A stretch of 47,336 bases of DNA from Thermoplasmatota archaeon. Lineage in GTDB: Archaea; Thermoplasmatota; Penumbrarchaeia; Penumbrarchaeales; Penumbrarchaeaceae. Positions within the stretch are counted from its first letter, which is position 1, and every line of letters starts with the position of its first letter. Shown piece by piece: positions 25,205-33,978 of the stretch. The stretch spans positions 1 to 47,336 of the forward strand of contig JARVGK010000011.1 of NCBI GenBank assembly GCA_029762535.1, read 5' to 3'. The notes below the pieces were generated by a model. The model ran no database searches. It was not told where the DNA came from and saw only the letters and a list, made by a program, of their open reading frames with translations. Both the position numbers and the translations under genes were made by a program.

Positions 25205-28200
25205 TCATACGTTTATTATCTCGCCGCAGAGAGAGCACTCGACCGAGGTCGCTCCCTCGGCGACCGGGACCTCGGATCCGCACAGCGAGCATGTGACTAT
25301 CTTTCCTCCGGATGATGGGGGCTCCTGCTCGGATACGCTCTCCTCCATCGAGGGGGCCGCAGGTGCGGGTGTCTCCATGTCCTCGAGATCGGGCTTGCTC
25401 ACCTTGGCCTCGGTCGGCTCCTCCTTATCCTCTTCAGGAGAGGGGGGCAGAAGGTCCTCTGACGGAGGCGCCTCGAGGATGAACTCGGATGCTTCGGCTA
25501 TGACCCCGGGAAGCGCCCATTGCACGGCCTCTATCGCAGGCAGGTCGTTGGTGGGAACTCCGGTGAGCACCTCGAACCTCCTGAGGTTCCTCTTGGCCAC
25601 CCTATGCTCGTTCCTGGCCCTCAGCCTCTCCCTGTCGGCCCTCTGCTTCAGGACGAATATCAATCCCACGATAAGGAACAGCAGGATGACGAGGAATATC
25701 ACAAGCCAAACGATCCAAGATGGGAGCAGATCCCTCCTCTCGGCTTTCCACTTGGTCGGATCCAGTGGGGCGTAGTCGAGCGAATCGATGACGCCATCGC
25801 CATCGGTGTCAGGGTTCCTGGGGTCCGTCTCGCCAGGATCGACCAATCCGTTGCGGTTCTTGTCCTCCTCGATATTGAGCAAGCCATCGCCATCGATATC
25901 GTCGTCCCAGATGTCCGGTATCCCATCCCCATCCGTGTCTATGTATTCCACGGACAGGTATACCTTGAGGGGTATGGAGAAGGTTACGTTGGACTTGCCG
26001 TCCGATATGGCGAGGGTTATCAGATGATTACCTGCCGAAAGCGTTCTGTATATGACCGGGTCGGTGCCCAGGTAACCGTCGATATCGGAGTACCAGAGAT
26101 ACGTCAGCTTGTCATCGTCCGCATCCTGGGATGTCGAGCCGTCGAAATGTATCAGAGACGATGTGTCGAAGTCCTGATTGGGCAGGGGCGTCGTGATGAT
26201 CGGAACCGGCTCGCTGTTACGGCGGACCTCGGTCACCTCTACGGGTATGTCATCGGAGTAGGTCCATCCGTTGCCGGCGATGTCCTTGGCCCTCCATTTG
26301 ATGTAGTTCACCGTGTCCCTGTTGAAGTACAAGGGTGGGGTTTGAGCAGTTATTGATTCGTAGGTGCCAGATAGGTCGAGGCTTTCCCACGGTCCGTAGT
26401 TCGAAACGCCGTTGTAGGACACCGAATACTGTATGGTGCTCGCATCCACGCCCGATCCTATCAAGGGAACCCTGTCGGTGACCGTTATCCCACAGACCAC
26501 GTAGCTCGAATCCTGCGGCAGTTCCGGGGTTGCCTCCATGTAGGAGATCGGGATCGTGTCAACCTTGACCTGGTAAGGCTCGGATTCCACATACCCATTG
26601 CCAGCGATATCCTTGGCCCTCCATTTCACATAGTTCCCCACACCGTCCCTGAGAGGTATGAACAGCTTGACGGTTATCCTGTCGCCCACCCTTCTTATGT
26701 TTGTGGGCTCCCATGCCCCAAAGGTCCTCGCACCGTCGCTGGATATGGCGTACTCGATAGAGCTTCCCAGAACCCCGGATCCTCCCTGATCGATCACCGT
26801 TATCTCGTAGGTGATGATCCTCTCGTTGACCCAGCTTCCTGGAGCGGGGTTCGGAGGCAGGAACACGGGAGCCTCCGCATCGTAATAGACGGATACGGAT
26901 TCTGCAGGACCGTAGTTCATAGCCTCGTCCATTGCCCAGACGTAGATCGTATTCCATCCTTCCATGAGACCCTTGAACTCGAACTTGGTCCTGTCGACGA
27001 ATGTACCTTCGGACGTACCGCCGGCGTCATAAGTGTTGTAGAGATATCCCACAATGTTGGACGTGTCATCAGAGGAGGGGGTCCAAACTATCCAGACGTC
27101 CGGATCATCATCGTAACCGGTCAGTTCATCGATGTCCGAATCCGCCCTGGCTATCAGATCCGTTGGGGCGTGGGGCAGGTCCACGTCCACCATATAGTAG
27201 AACATCAAACCACCAGTGACATCGTCCGCTTCCCCAACGAGGTCGACTATGGTGATGTATAGCTCCTCCTTCCCCGGAATGGGAAGGGTCTTGAAGGTGA
27301 AGTATATGTCCATTCCGGAGGAGCTAGAATTCAGGTACACGTTGCCCTTGTTATCCTCCATCTTAATGGAGAAATATGAGTTCGGAGGAGACGCCTCGGT
27401 TCCCTCGAAGACCACTCTGACCCCGGAGACCTCGATCGTCTCACCTCCCTGGACGAACGAACCTAGGCTCAAGCGCCCGTTTATGGCTCCGATGACCTGG
27501 AAGTCGCCGTGGAACGCAACATCGCATTCGACGCGGAACAGGGCAGGTTTGGAGAGCGATACCGAGAGTCCTTTCCCGGCCGCGATGTCAATGATCATAT
27601 CCATGGGCTCTTCCGTCGGCACTGTGGAGCGGAACGAGAGGTTCATGTACAGAAACATCCCCTTGCCCCCGTCCGGATTGACGGAGGTCGATTCTATATC
27701 AAGCAGTTCAAAGTTGTCCGTCCTCTCCCTTATCCGCATCAAGCCCCTGTCCCAGTAGAGTTCTATCTTCTCCCCTTCGATGTCACCGCCGTGCATTATC
27801 AAACTTATGTCGAGCTTGCTGAAATCCTCGAGCGACCATGTGTTCTCGACGTGGCCAACGAAATGGTATAGCTTGCCTGCGCCCAGTATGTTGCCGTTCT
27901 CCCCGTCGCCGTCCAAGAGGTCGAAATAGTTGAGCCGGACCTCCGTCTCTGTCTGATAGAAGAAGTATACGACTCCCGCGTTGGGCTGATATCCGGCAGC
28001 TGAAGCTCTGGAATCGGAAGTGACGACCTCGTACAGGCCATCCCCATCGAAATCCATTACAAGGAAAGCTGGTTTGAGGATATCGGCGAATCTCTGGGCT
28101 CCCGAAGGCCCCTTGAAGACCGTCGATGGGGTCTCGAACTTCATGTTATAAACATTGGGATCGGGCAGATCGTCCGTCTCCGACATGTAGAGAAGATAGT

Positions 28201-29506
28201 AACATCCCCTGTAATCGTAGTCGGCGCCCATCCTCGAGTGGATGATCAGATCGTCCCTATCGTCACCATCCATATCTCCAATGGTGAGAACACCGAACTC
28301 GAAACCGGACCTGGGCCCCCTTATCATGAAATCGTAGTCCAGAATGCTTAGGTCGTCCACCGGCATATCGCTCTTGCCGTAGAAGGCGAATATTCCACCC
28401 GTCCTGTCGAAGAATGCCTGGGGAGCCGTTACCAAGAGATCGTCGATCCCGTCCCCATCGATGTCCGCTGCGGTAGCATGGGAGAGCCAGTAATTGGCGA
28501 AGGATGATATCCTCAAGTATGAATAGGTCGCAAGGTCCATCTCCATGAGCATGTTCCTTCCACCGTATACCACCTCGACCTCGCCAGAATATTGCGCATC
28601 GGTGAACTTGTACATCGATCCGATGAGAATGTCGAGATACCCGTCCCCGTTGATGTCGCCGAGCTCGAGGCTGGATGAGCCTATGCCGTTGAAGAGATAG
28701 CCCCAGCTGTCATAGTAAAGGTCCGAATTGTAGATGTGGTGGTCGTACTCCATCATATCCACATGGTATTCCGTCTCGAACGCCATCCTCCCTTTCCATA
28801 TGAATAATTCTCCCTCGACCCCGAATAAGTTCTCGTACATCTGAACCACGATGATGTCGTCGTAATCGTCATCGTCGATGTCACCCACGGCAATGTTCCA
28901 TCCGAAGGCGGTCCCGAAGGCACCGTAGAACATCACATCCGCATCATTGGAGGACATGCTCGTGTTCCATGAGCTCGCTCCGAGGAAGAGGAACACCTTC
29001 GTCTCCGGCGTGGAGGGGAGGATACCCTGCCCGTACATGTAATGGTCCGTATATCCCGAGACCACAAGATCGAGCAGGCCGTCGGCGTCAACGTCCCCAA
29101 GGGCGATATTGAGGCCGAACAACCCCATATCCTCGTACCCCAGGATGGCCACGTCAGCATCGGAAGCCGTCAGCGCCCTATCGTCGTTCGGTCCCAGGAA
29201 TATGTAGACCGCGCCCTTTCCCGCATTTTGCATCGGGGCCGAAACGATCAGATCATCGATCATATCCCCGTTCATATCCCCGGCAACCATATCGTATCCC
29301 ATGTGTATGCCGGACACACCTCCGAAGACGTTCTGCTCGGGTGTGAAGCTACCCAGGTCGAAGCTCCCATGGAAGAAGTCCGGCGTGCTGACCGTTGATG
29401 TGATATCTTGCTGATCGCCGAAGCTCATCGGCATGCTCATTAGCAGCAATGAGATGACAACGATCGCCGATACCGCTCCATAACCAATCATTTTTCGTTT
29501 GACCAT
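25205..29506 (-). CDS. Giant surface protein: seven-bladed FG-GAP propeller, Ig/PKD repeats, membrane anchor, cytosolic zinc ribbon
   Basis: About 1433 aa. A signal peptide precedes seven FG-GAP/integrin-alpha-type repeats, each with a calcium loop (GDMNGDMIDDL, GDVDADGLLDL, GDIDDDDYDDI, GDINGDGYLDI, ADIDGDGIDDL, GDMDGDDRDDL, MDFDGDGLYEV), enough for one closed propeller. Then come an all-beta region and an FN3-like domain. Two related Ig-like repeats share NYVKWRAKDIAGNG or NYIKWRAKDIAGNG. A PKD domain (FDGSTSQDADDDKLTY) and thrombospondin-3 loops (DTDGDGIPDIWDDDIDGDG) follow, then one membrane helix (about 1250). The cytosolic part ends in a CSLCG-x13-CSLCG zinc ribbon. ATG 29506 follows GGGGTG; the frame's earlier codons lack support. 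Ligand unknown; adhesion or substrate binding is likely. Confidence 0.9.
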   Translation of the reverse strand: MVKRKMIGYGAVSAIVVISLLLMSMPMSFGDQQDITSTVSTPDFFHGSFDLGSFTPEQNVFGGVSGIHMGYDMVAGDMNGDMIDDLIVSAPMQNAGKGAVYIFLGPNDDRALTASDADVAILGYEDMGLFGLNIALGDVDADGLLDLVVSGYTDHYMYGQGILPSTPETKVFLFLGASSWNTSMSSNDADVMFYGAFGTAFGWNIAVGDIDDDDYDDIIVVQMYENLFGVEGELFIWKGRMAFETEYHVDMMEYDHHIYNSDLYYDSWGYLFNGIGSSSLELGDINGDGYLDILIGSMYKFTDAQYSGEVEVVYGGRNMLMEMDLATYSYLRISSFANYWLSHATAADIDGDGIDDLLVTAPQAFFDRTGGIFAFYGKSDMPVDDLSILDYDFMIRGPRSGFEFGVLTIGDMDGDDRDDLIIHSRMGADYDYRGCYYLLYMSETDDLPDPNVYNMKFETPSTVFKGPSGAQRFADILKPAFLVMDFDGDGLYEVVTSDSRASAAGYQPNAGVVYFFYQTETEVRLNYFDLLDGDGENGNILGAGKLYHFVGHVENTWSLEDFSKLDISLIMHGGDIEGEKIELYWDRGLMRIRERTDNFELLDIESTSVNPDGGKGMFLYMNLSFRSTVPTEEPMDMIIDIAAGKGLSVSLSKPALFRVECDVAFHGDFQVIGAINGRLSLGSFVQGGETIEVSGVRVVFEGTEASPPNSYFSIKMEDNKGNVYLNSSSSGMDIYFTFKTLPIPGKEELYITIVDLVGEADDVTGGLMFYYMVDVDLPHAPTDLIARADSDIDELTGYDDDPDVWIVWTPSSDDTSNIVGYLYNTYDAGGTSEGTFVDRTKFEFKGLMEGWNTIYVWAMDEAMNYGPAESVSVYYDAEAPVFLPPNPAPGSWVNERIITYEITVIDQGGSGVLGSSIEYAISSDGARTFGAWEPTNIRRVGDRITVKLFIPLRDGVGNYVKWRAKDIAGNGYVESEPYQVKVDTIPISYMEATPELPQDSSYVVCGITVTDRVPLIGSGVDASTIQYSVSYNGVSNYGPWESLDLSGTYESITAQTPPLYFNRDTVNYIKWRAKDIAGNGWTYSDDIPVEVTEVRRNSEPVPIITTPLPNQDFDTSSLIHFDGSTSQDADDDKLTYLWYSDIDGYLGTDPVIYRTLSAGNHLITLAISDGKSNVTFSIPLKVYLSVEYIDTDGDGIPDIWDDDIDGDGLLNIEEDKNRNGLVDPGETDPRNPDTDGDGVIDSLDYAPLDPTKWKAERRDLLPSWIVWLVIFLVILLFLIVGLIFVLKQRADRERLRARNEHRVAKRNLRRFEVLTGVPTNDLPAIEAVQWALPGVIAEASEFILEAPPSEDLLPPSPEEDKEEPTEAKVSKPDLEDMETPAPAAPSMEESVSEQEPPSSGGKIVTCSLCGSEVPVAEGATSVECSLCGEIINV

Positions 29507-29528
29507 ATGAACACCCCTATCAGGAATC

Positions 29529-29543
29529 ACCAGCTCTGCTGGT
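29529..29543. repeat. Perfect inverted repeat in the leader of the FG-GAP gene
   Basis: ACCAGC-TCT-GCTGGT, a 6-bp perfect stem with a 3-nt loop, lies between the TATA box and the ribosome site. With the predicted start near 29547 it would form a hairpin at the very 5' end of the mRNA; as DNA it could be an operator. Confidence 0.5.
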
Positions 29544-29565
29544 CTGCGCCATTTTGACCAAGATA

Positions 29566-29578
29566 TTTTTATATATAC
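29566..29578 (-). promoter_or_regulatory. TATA box of the FG-GAP protein gene
   Basis: The minus strand reads GTATATATAAAAA, centred near 29572, which predicts a start at about 29547 and a leader of about 40 nt with a GGGGTG ribosome site. A second AT-rich box (29598-29613) could be an alternative promoter. Confidence 0.55.
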
Positions 29579-29617
29579 CCTTTGGTATCTTTTTCCTTAA
29601 TATTTATATATTGTTCT

Positions 29618-30295
29618 CTAAGAGTGAATGGACCCATCCTTCATCCTCATTATCTTTCTGGACCTTCGGGCAACCTCCGGATCGTGTGTCACCACTATGA
29701 GCGTCTTTCCTTGGGCCCTGTTCATCTCAGTGAGTATATCCATGATCACACCGGAGCTGTCCGAATCCAACTCACCTGTCGGCTCATCCGCGAGTATCAT
29801 CTCCGGACCGTTGGCAATTGCCCTGGCGATGGCGGTCCTCTGCTGCTCACCGCCGGACATGCGGGAGGGAAGATGCTTTGCCCTGTTCAGTATCCCCACA
29901 CTGTCAAGGAGTTCGCAGGCCATCTTCCTGGATTTGGCGCGTCCGATCCCGGACTCCCGCATGGGGACCATGACGTTCTCCATCGCGTTCAGGTTCGGAA
30001 GGAGGTGGAACTGCTGAAAGACGAAGCCGATCCTCTTCAATCTCATCTTGGAAAGATACCAATCAGAACATCCCTTGATCGATCTCCCATCGATCGATAC
30101 ATCGCCAGAGGATGGCTTCTCGAGGAGTCCGATTATGTACATCAACGTGGTCTTGCCCGACCCTGAAGGCCCCATAACGGATATTGAATCGCCTTCTTTG
30201 ATCCTCATGCTCACTCCTTTTAGAGCTCTGACAAGGGCTGGGCCCGACCCGTACGATCTTTCCACCCTTTTCAGTTCCACCTTCACCCTGTACAC
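29618..30295 (-). CDS. ABC transporter ATP-binding protein (LolD/MacB type)
   Basis: The ATPase of the exporter formed with the next two genes, 225 aa. It has Walker A GPSGSGKTT, Q-loop FVFQQFHLLP, signature SRMSGGEQQR, Walker B MILADEPTGELDS and switch His in VVTHDPEVA. The LolD/MacB subfamily is indicated by the NLNAMENVMVPM stretch and by pairing with FtsX-like permeases. The start is uncertain: GTG 30295 follows CAGGG, while GTG 30280 follows AGGGTGAAG. It is last in the operon, 52 bp after the second permease. Confidence 0.95.
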   Translation of the reverse strand: MYRVKVELKRVERSYGSGPALVRALKGVSMRIKEGDSISVMGPSGSGKTTLMYIIGLLEKPSSGDVSIDGRSIKGCSDWYLSKMRLKRIGFVFQQFHLLPNLNAMENVMVPMRESGIGRAKSRKMACELLDSVGILNRAKHLPSRMSGGEQQRTAIARAIANGPEMILADEPTGELDSDSSGVIMDILTEMNRAQGKTLIVVTHDPEVARRSRKIMRMKDGSIHS

Positions 30296-30347
30296 CCCTG
30301 ACCCTGAACGTAAAGACCATCGCCTTAATCTGATTTATCATAATTGG

Positions 30348-31676
30348 TCATATCTGCTGTCCTTTCCCCAGGGATTCCCTGATGTTCATCTTCAACAGGG
30401 ATATGGCCGGGATCGCGGAGAATATGATAACATTTAGGAGCAGGAAGGCGATCGAGAAAAGCGGGACGAATGGATCATCGCTGACGAAAGCGACATCCAG
30501 TCCGTAGAGGTCCCTCATATATGCATTGAAGGCCATCGAGCCCAGGACGGCCGGGACGACCCCCAAAGACGCACCGAGAACGGCGATGAGCAGGGACTGT
30601 GCCACGATCTCTCCGAATATCGATGTGACCTTCACACCGATAGCCCTCAGTATTGCGACCTCGGTCCGTCGTTCTTCGAGCTCTATGAGCATTATCGACG
30701 AAAGGAACAGAACCCCTATGAGGACCGATGCGGCCCCGACCGATACGGCGAAGACCTCCAGTACAAGGACCTCCTCCTCAATGCGATAGAGCCTTCCCTC
30801 CGTATCCGATATCATATGCCCGGGGAATAATCCGTAGATGTTCGCGGAGATCCCCCTTATTGAAGCGGGATCCTTCCTCTCCTCCGAGACCTTGACGTAT
30901 ATGCTCGTGGCCATATCCCTTCTAACGCCCGATGATGTGTTCACCTCATGGTTCATCGTCGCATACTGTAGTTCGCCCAGATGTACCATCGCCGCCCCTC
31001 CCACCAGGCCAGAGGTGATGCCGCGTCCCAGAAGTGAAGTGCTCAGGGAACCCATGATCACAAAGGATGACCTGGGTTTCGAATCCTGACCGAGCAAGTG
31101 AACCGTGGACCCTGTTTCCAATCCGTACTTTTCAATGATGTTTCGATCGAGAAGCATCTCTCCGGTCCATCCATGAGAATAGTTCGAGGCGTGGAAGGGG
31201 TCTCCTTCCTCCTCGAACCAGCCATCGAACTGCACTATCTCTGACCTGATCGGGATCCGATCGTTCTTTATGAAACGCTTGGTCATTTCAGGGACCACTC
31301 CGATCAAACCGACGTTCAACACCACCATACCTTCGGCCTGAACATGCCCGGTATCCGACGATGGGAAATCGCCGCCTGGGCCGATGACCAGCCCTATCTT
31401 TCCGAGCACCGTTAGGATCGGCATCGCGGCCGATATATTGTCCTCATCCCTCCCAAGCATCTTCGACCTTTGATGGGAATCGCTGATCGTGGGGTTGAGA
31501 CCCTGAGATGAGATTATCAGATCCCCGGGGGAATTGTACAATCTCTCCTGGGAAAGCTCGAACAATCCCATTGCTACCGAACCCAGTGATAGGAGCATGG
31601 AAAAGGAGATCGCGATGGCCAAAGTGGAGAGCGTTTTCCTGGCCCATCTTCTGGCAAGGCCCCTTAAAAGGAACAT
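30348..31676 (-). CDS. FtsX/MacB-like ABC transporter permease (second)
   Basis: About 442 aa. One N-terminal helix (TLSTLAIAISFSMLLSLGSVAM), a large external domain of about 240 residues, then three C-terminal helices, the last ending in PAISLLKMNIRESL. This is the usual FtsX/MacB layout, with ELEERRTEVAILRAIGV as the coupling region before the second helix. Such systems move lipoproteins, peptides or signals outward or transmit force across the membrane. ATG 31676 overlaps the upstream permease stop (TGATG) and has GGAGGGTG in front. Confidence 0.9.
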   Translation of the reverse strand: MFLLRGLARRWARKTLSTLAIAISFSMLLSLGSVAMGLFELSQERLYNSPGDLIISSQGLNPTISDSHQRSKMLGRDEDNISAAMPILTVLGKIGLVIGPGGDFPSSDTGHVQAEGMVVLNVGLIGVVPEMTKRFIKNDRIPIRSEIVQFDGWFEEEGDPFHASNYSHGWTGEMLLDRNIIEKYGLETGSTVHLLGQDSKPRSSFVIMGSLSTSLLGRGITSGLVGGAAMVHLGELQYATMNHEVNTSSGVRRDMATSIYVKVSEERKDPASIRGISANIYGLFPGHMISDTEGRLYRIEEEVLVLEVFAVSVGAASVLIGVLFLSSIMLIELEERRTEVAILRAIGVKVTSIFGEIVAQSLLIAVLGASLGVVPAVLGSMAFNAYMRDLYGLDVAFVSDDPFVPLFSIAFLLLNVIIFSAIPAISLLKMNIRESLGKGQQI

Positions 31677-32920
31677 CACCGCACCCTCCTTAAAGCGGAA
31701 ACGGGCGATACGAGCGATGAGGTTATCGCTGGGAAAGCTCCGGTGGCGATCCCCATGAAAAGTACGATCATAAAAGTTAACATGAGCACGGACCAGTTCA
31801 CGCTGAATAGCCTGAAATAGGTGGGAATCCCTCCTATGGAGCCTATGAGGACATCGTTGAGAAGACCGTTTATCAAAAGACCTATCCCCGTTCCGGCGAC
31901 TCCCCCCGTTATCGAGATGGCGAGGGAGCGTTTCAGATTGAAAGCTATCATGCCAGGTCTGGTCATTCCCAGTGCCCTCAATACGGCCAGATCCCCCGCC
32001 TTCTGATGTGTGGATATCATCATGACGGTGGATGTGAAGAGCACGGCAACAAGCAGGGTCACCGTGATCACGATCATCGAGAACGCGGAGACGATATCGG
32101 TGAACTGGTAGATCTCACCGAGAATATCCTTCTTCGAATGTACATCCACGATGTCCCTGTACCTGAAGGAATCACCTTCAGACCATATTAAAAATGAAGA
32201 AGACGCCCCCTTGTCCGAGTATCCTAATAGAATCTCGGTAAGGGTGTCCCTTTCAAGATATCCTTTGAGGAACTGTATCTCCCCTAGATGCAGTAACACC
32301 TCCTCAGATGTGCCCGAAAGGATATCCACGTAGATCCCGGATACGGTATATGATATCGGCTCGATGTCCGGCGCGGGGGAAACGTCTATCTTTTGCCCTG
32401 GAGAAAGACCCAATCTCCCCGCCAGGTCCCTAGAAAGCATGATATCGCCGGTCATCAAGGCTTCGTCCACCGACCCTGTGGACCGATAATGTTCTCGGAA
32501 CGGGTCCCCTCCTGTGACGAACCAGGACCCCTCTATGGTATCGAACTGTCCGAAATCCGCTTCCTGTTCCGGGATGATGCCAGTTGAAAGGACCTCTATC
32601 GGAGCCGAACCATCCACGGAAAGGAAGATGGAGTCCTTCAACCTGGGAGATATCCTGTCGGGAGGATATGGCGATCCCATGATCTCCCTCATTACGATGG
32701 CACCCTGATCGAACTTCTGCAGGTCCCTGAAAAGTGGGTTTAGACCCTCGGGGAGCACGTAAATGTCCGCGTTGACCCTGTCCAATACATCCCTCGTGCT
32801 ATCCCTGACGCCAATGGCGAGGGAGACCATCGTCATCGTCAGGGCTATGGATGATGCGATCGCGATGGCCATCATAAGGTTCCTAGGCCATCCGCCCCGT
32901 AGGTCCGCCAATAGATCCAA
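31676..32920 (-). CDS. FtsX/MacB-like ABC transporter permease (first)
   Basis: A 414-residue protein with the same plan as its neighbour: N-terminal helix (NLMMAIAIASSIALTMTMVSLA), a roughly 230-residue external domain, then three helices, with HQKAGDLAVLRALGMT as the coupling segment and ITSSLVSPVSALRRVR at the end. The two permeases probably form a heterodimer with the ATPase encoded downstream. The start is TTG 32920: a TATAAAAA-type box centred at 32946 lies 26 bp upstream and no ribosome site is visible, so the transcript seems to begin on a leaderless TTG. Confidence 0.88.
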   Translation of the reverse strand: MDLLADLRGGWPRNLMMAIAIASSIALTMTMVSLAIGVRDSTRDVLDRVNADIYVLPEGLNPLFRDLQKFDQGAIVMREIMGSPYPPDRISPRLKDSIFLSVDGSAPIEVLSTGIIPEQEADFGQFDTIEGSWFVTGGDPFREHYRSTGSVDEALMTGDIMLSRDLAGRLGLSPGQKIDVSPAPDIEPISYTVSGIYVDILSGTSEEVLLHLGEIQFLKGYLERDTLTEILLGYSDKGASSSFLIWSEGDSFRYRDIVDVHSKKDILGEIYQFTDIVSAFSMIVITVTLLVAVLFTSTVMMISTHQKAGDLAVLRALGMTRPGMIAFNLKRSLAISITGGVAGTGIGLLINGLLNDVLIGSIGGIPTYFRLFSVNWSVLMLTFMIVLFMGIATGAFPAITSSLVSPVSALRRVR

Positions 32921-32942
32921 CGCACGGTATAGGGACTACTGG

Positions 32943-32950
32943 TATAAAAA
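32943..32950 (-). promoter_or_regulatory. TATA box of the ABC exporter operon
   Basis: The minus strand reads TTTTTATA, centred 26 bp before the TTG start at 32920. It directly follows the T-run that ends the upstream operon. Confidence 0.55.
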
Positions 32951-32954
32951 TAAT

Positions 32955-32964
32955 AAAAAAAAAA
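32955..32964 (-). terminator. T10 terminator of the MoxR/DUF58 operon
   Basis: Ten consecutive T on the minus strand begin about 18 nt after the stop codon at 32983, preceded by the weakly palindromic ACAG-GTATA-CTGT. A long U-run of this kind is the standard archaeal termination signal. Confidence 0.65.
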
Positions 32965-32982
32965 GGACAGTATACCTGTTCT

Positions 32983-33966
32983 TCAGTACACTGTCCCTTG
33001 GCTCTTCTCTGCGGTCCTTCTCAGGTCCTCTTCCTCTTCCTTCTCCTTCCTCGACCTGTAGCTGAAGAATAGCACCATCGCGATTATCAATGGCACCAAC
33101 AGGAGAAGGGAGGTGAAGTAGAGAGAATACACAGAGTTCAACATGATCGAGTTGGCCAGATGCTTGTTGAAGATCGGGGTCACCCATCTGAAGAAGAAGT
33201 TGATGACCATCAGCACGATCACTCCCACCATCACGATCAACATGAGGATGAAACCCATGATGTAGTAGTTGTTGATCACGGGGGTGAGGCTGAACTGTCC
33301 GACGGCCTTCTTCTTTGCGTAGTGGATGATCTCGTTGAACCTGTGGGCCGCTGTGTTGAGCTCTATGAAGAGCAGAAAGCTTATGCCGAATACGAAGAGC
33401 ATGATCCATGTTCCGAGGGATACCTCATCTATGAACATCAGGTTCCTGTTGCTGAAACCGATGTGGATCACGCCCGCGACCGCCGATGCGATCCCCGATG
33501 TCATGAGGAAACTGTTCATCGGCATGTTCATCCAATTCACCACCTTTACGCTGGTCATGAAATTGGATACCAGTAAGCCTCCGGTGGCGAGTATCGCCAG
33601 GGATACGTACACTATCGCGAAGATCAGCATATCCGTCCCGGAGGAGAACATTACCGACCAGCCTTTGCTCAGGATGAAGAAGGAGAGTATCACTATCAAC
33701 AACCATAAGAGCAGTCCTGTGACCGGGAACCTGGTGGTCTTCATCGGGTCGTAGGAAGAAACGATCTGCGACGCCAGGACCAGTAACAGTCCAACAACGA
33801 ACGCGAATATCCCGAACCCTGTAAGGTTCCAGGATACAATGAAACCCATCAACAGAAGCGAGACCAACCATGCGAAGGCGCCAAGGCCCCACATCAGAAT
33901 GGTCTCGCTGGCCTGAAGGCCTATCTCGAAGGGAACAAGGTGATCTTCTTCGTATCTTTCAGCCAT
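32983..33966 (-). CDS. Eight-helix integral membrane protein of the MoxR/DUF58 operon (unknown function)
   Basis: About 327 aa with some eight membrane helices, a short charged cytosolic N-terminus (MAERYEEDHLVPFEIG) and a strongly charged C-terminal tail (YRSRKEKEEEEDLRR). I do not recognise a family or any catalytic motif. ATG 33966 is preferred because GAGGAGG ends 6-7 nt before it, whereas ATG 33972 abuts it. That ribosome site overlaps the stop of the DUF58 gene, so translation is coupled. As last gene of the operon it is probably the membrane platform or channel-like partner of the DUF58/MoxR machine. Confidence 0.8.
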   Translation of the reverse strand: MAERYEEDHLVPFEIGLQASETILMWGLGAFAWLVSLLLMGFIVSWNLTGFGIFAFVVGLLLVLASQIVSSYDPMKTTRFPVTGLLLWLLIVILSFFILSKGWSVMFSSGTDMLIFAIVYVSLAILATGGLLVSNFMTSVKVVNWMNMPMNSFLMTSGIASAVAGVIHIGFSNRNLMFIDEVSLGTWIMLFVFGISFLLFIELNTAAHRFNEIIHYAKKKAVGQFSLTPVINNYYIMGFILMLIVMVGVIVLMVINFFFRWVTPIFNKHLANSIMLNSVYSLYFTSLLLLVPLIIAMVLFFSYRSRKEKEEEEDLRRTAEKSQGTVY

Positions 33967-33978
33967 CTTCATTCCTCC

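Noticed and set aside
32951..32964. A10 tract as a sequencing or phase-variation tract
   Set aside because: It is intergenic, directly after a stop codon, and is simply explained as a T-run terminator on the minus strand.
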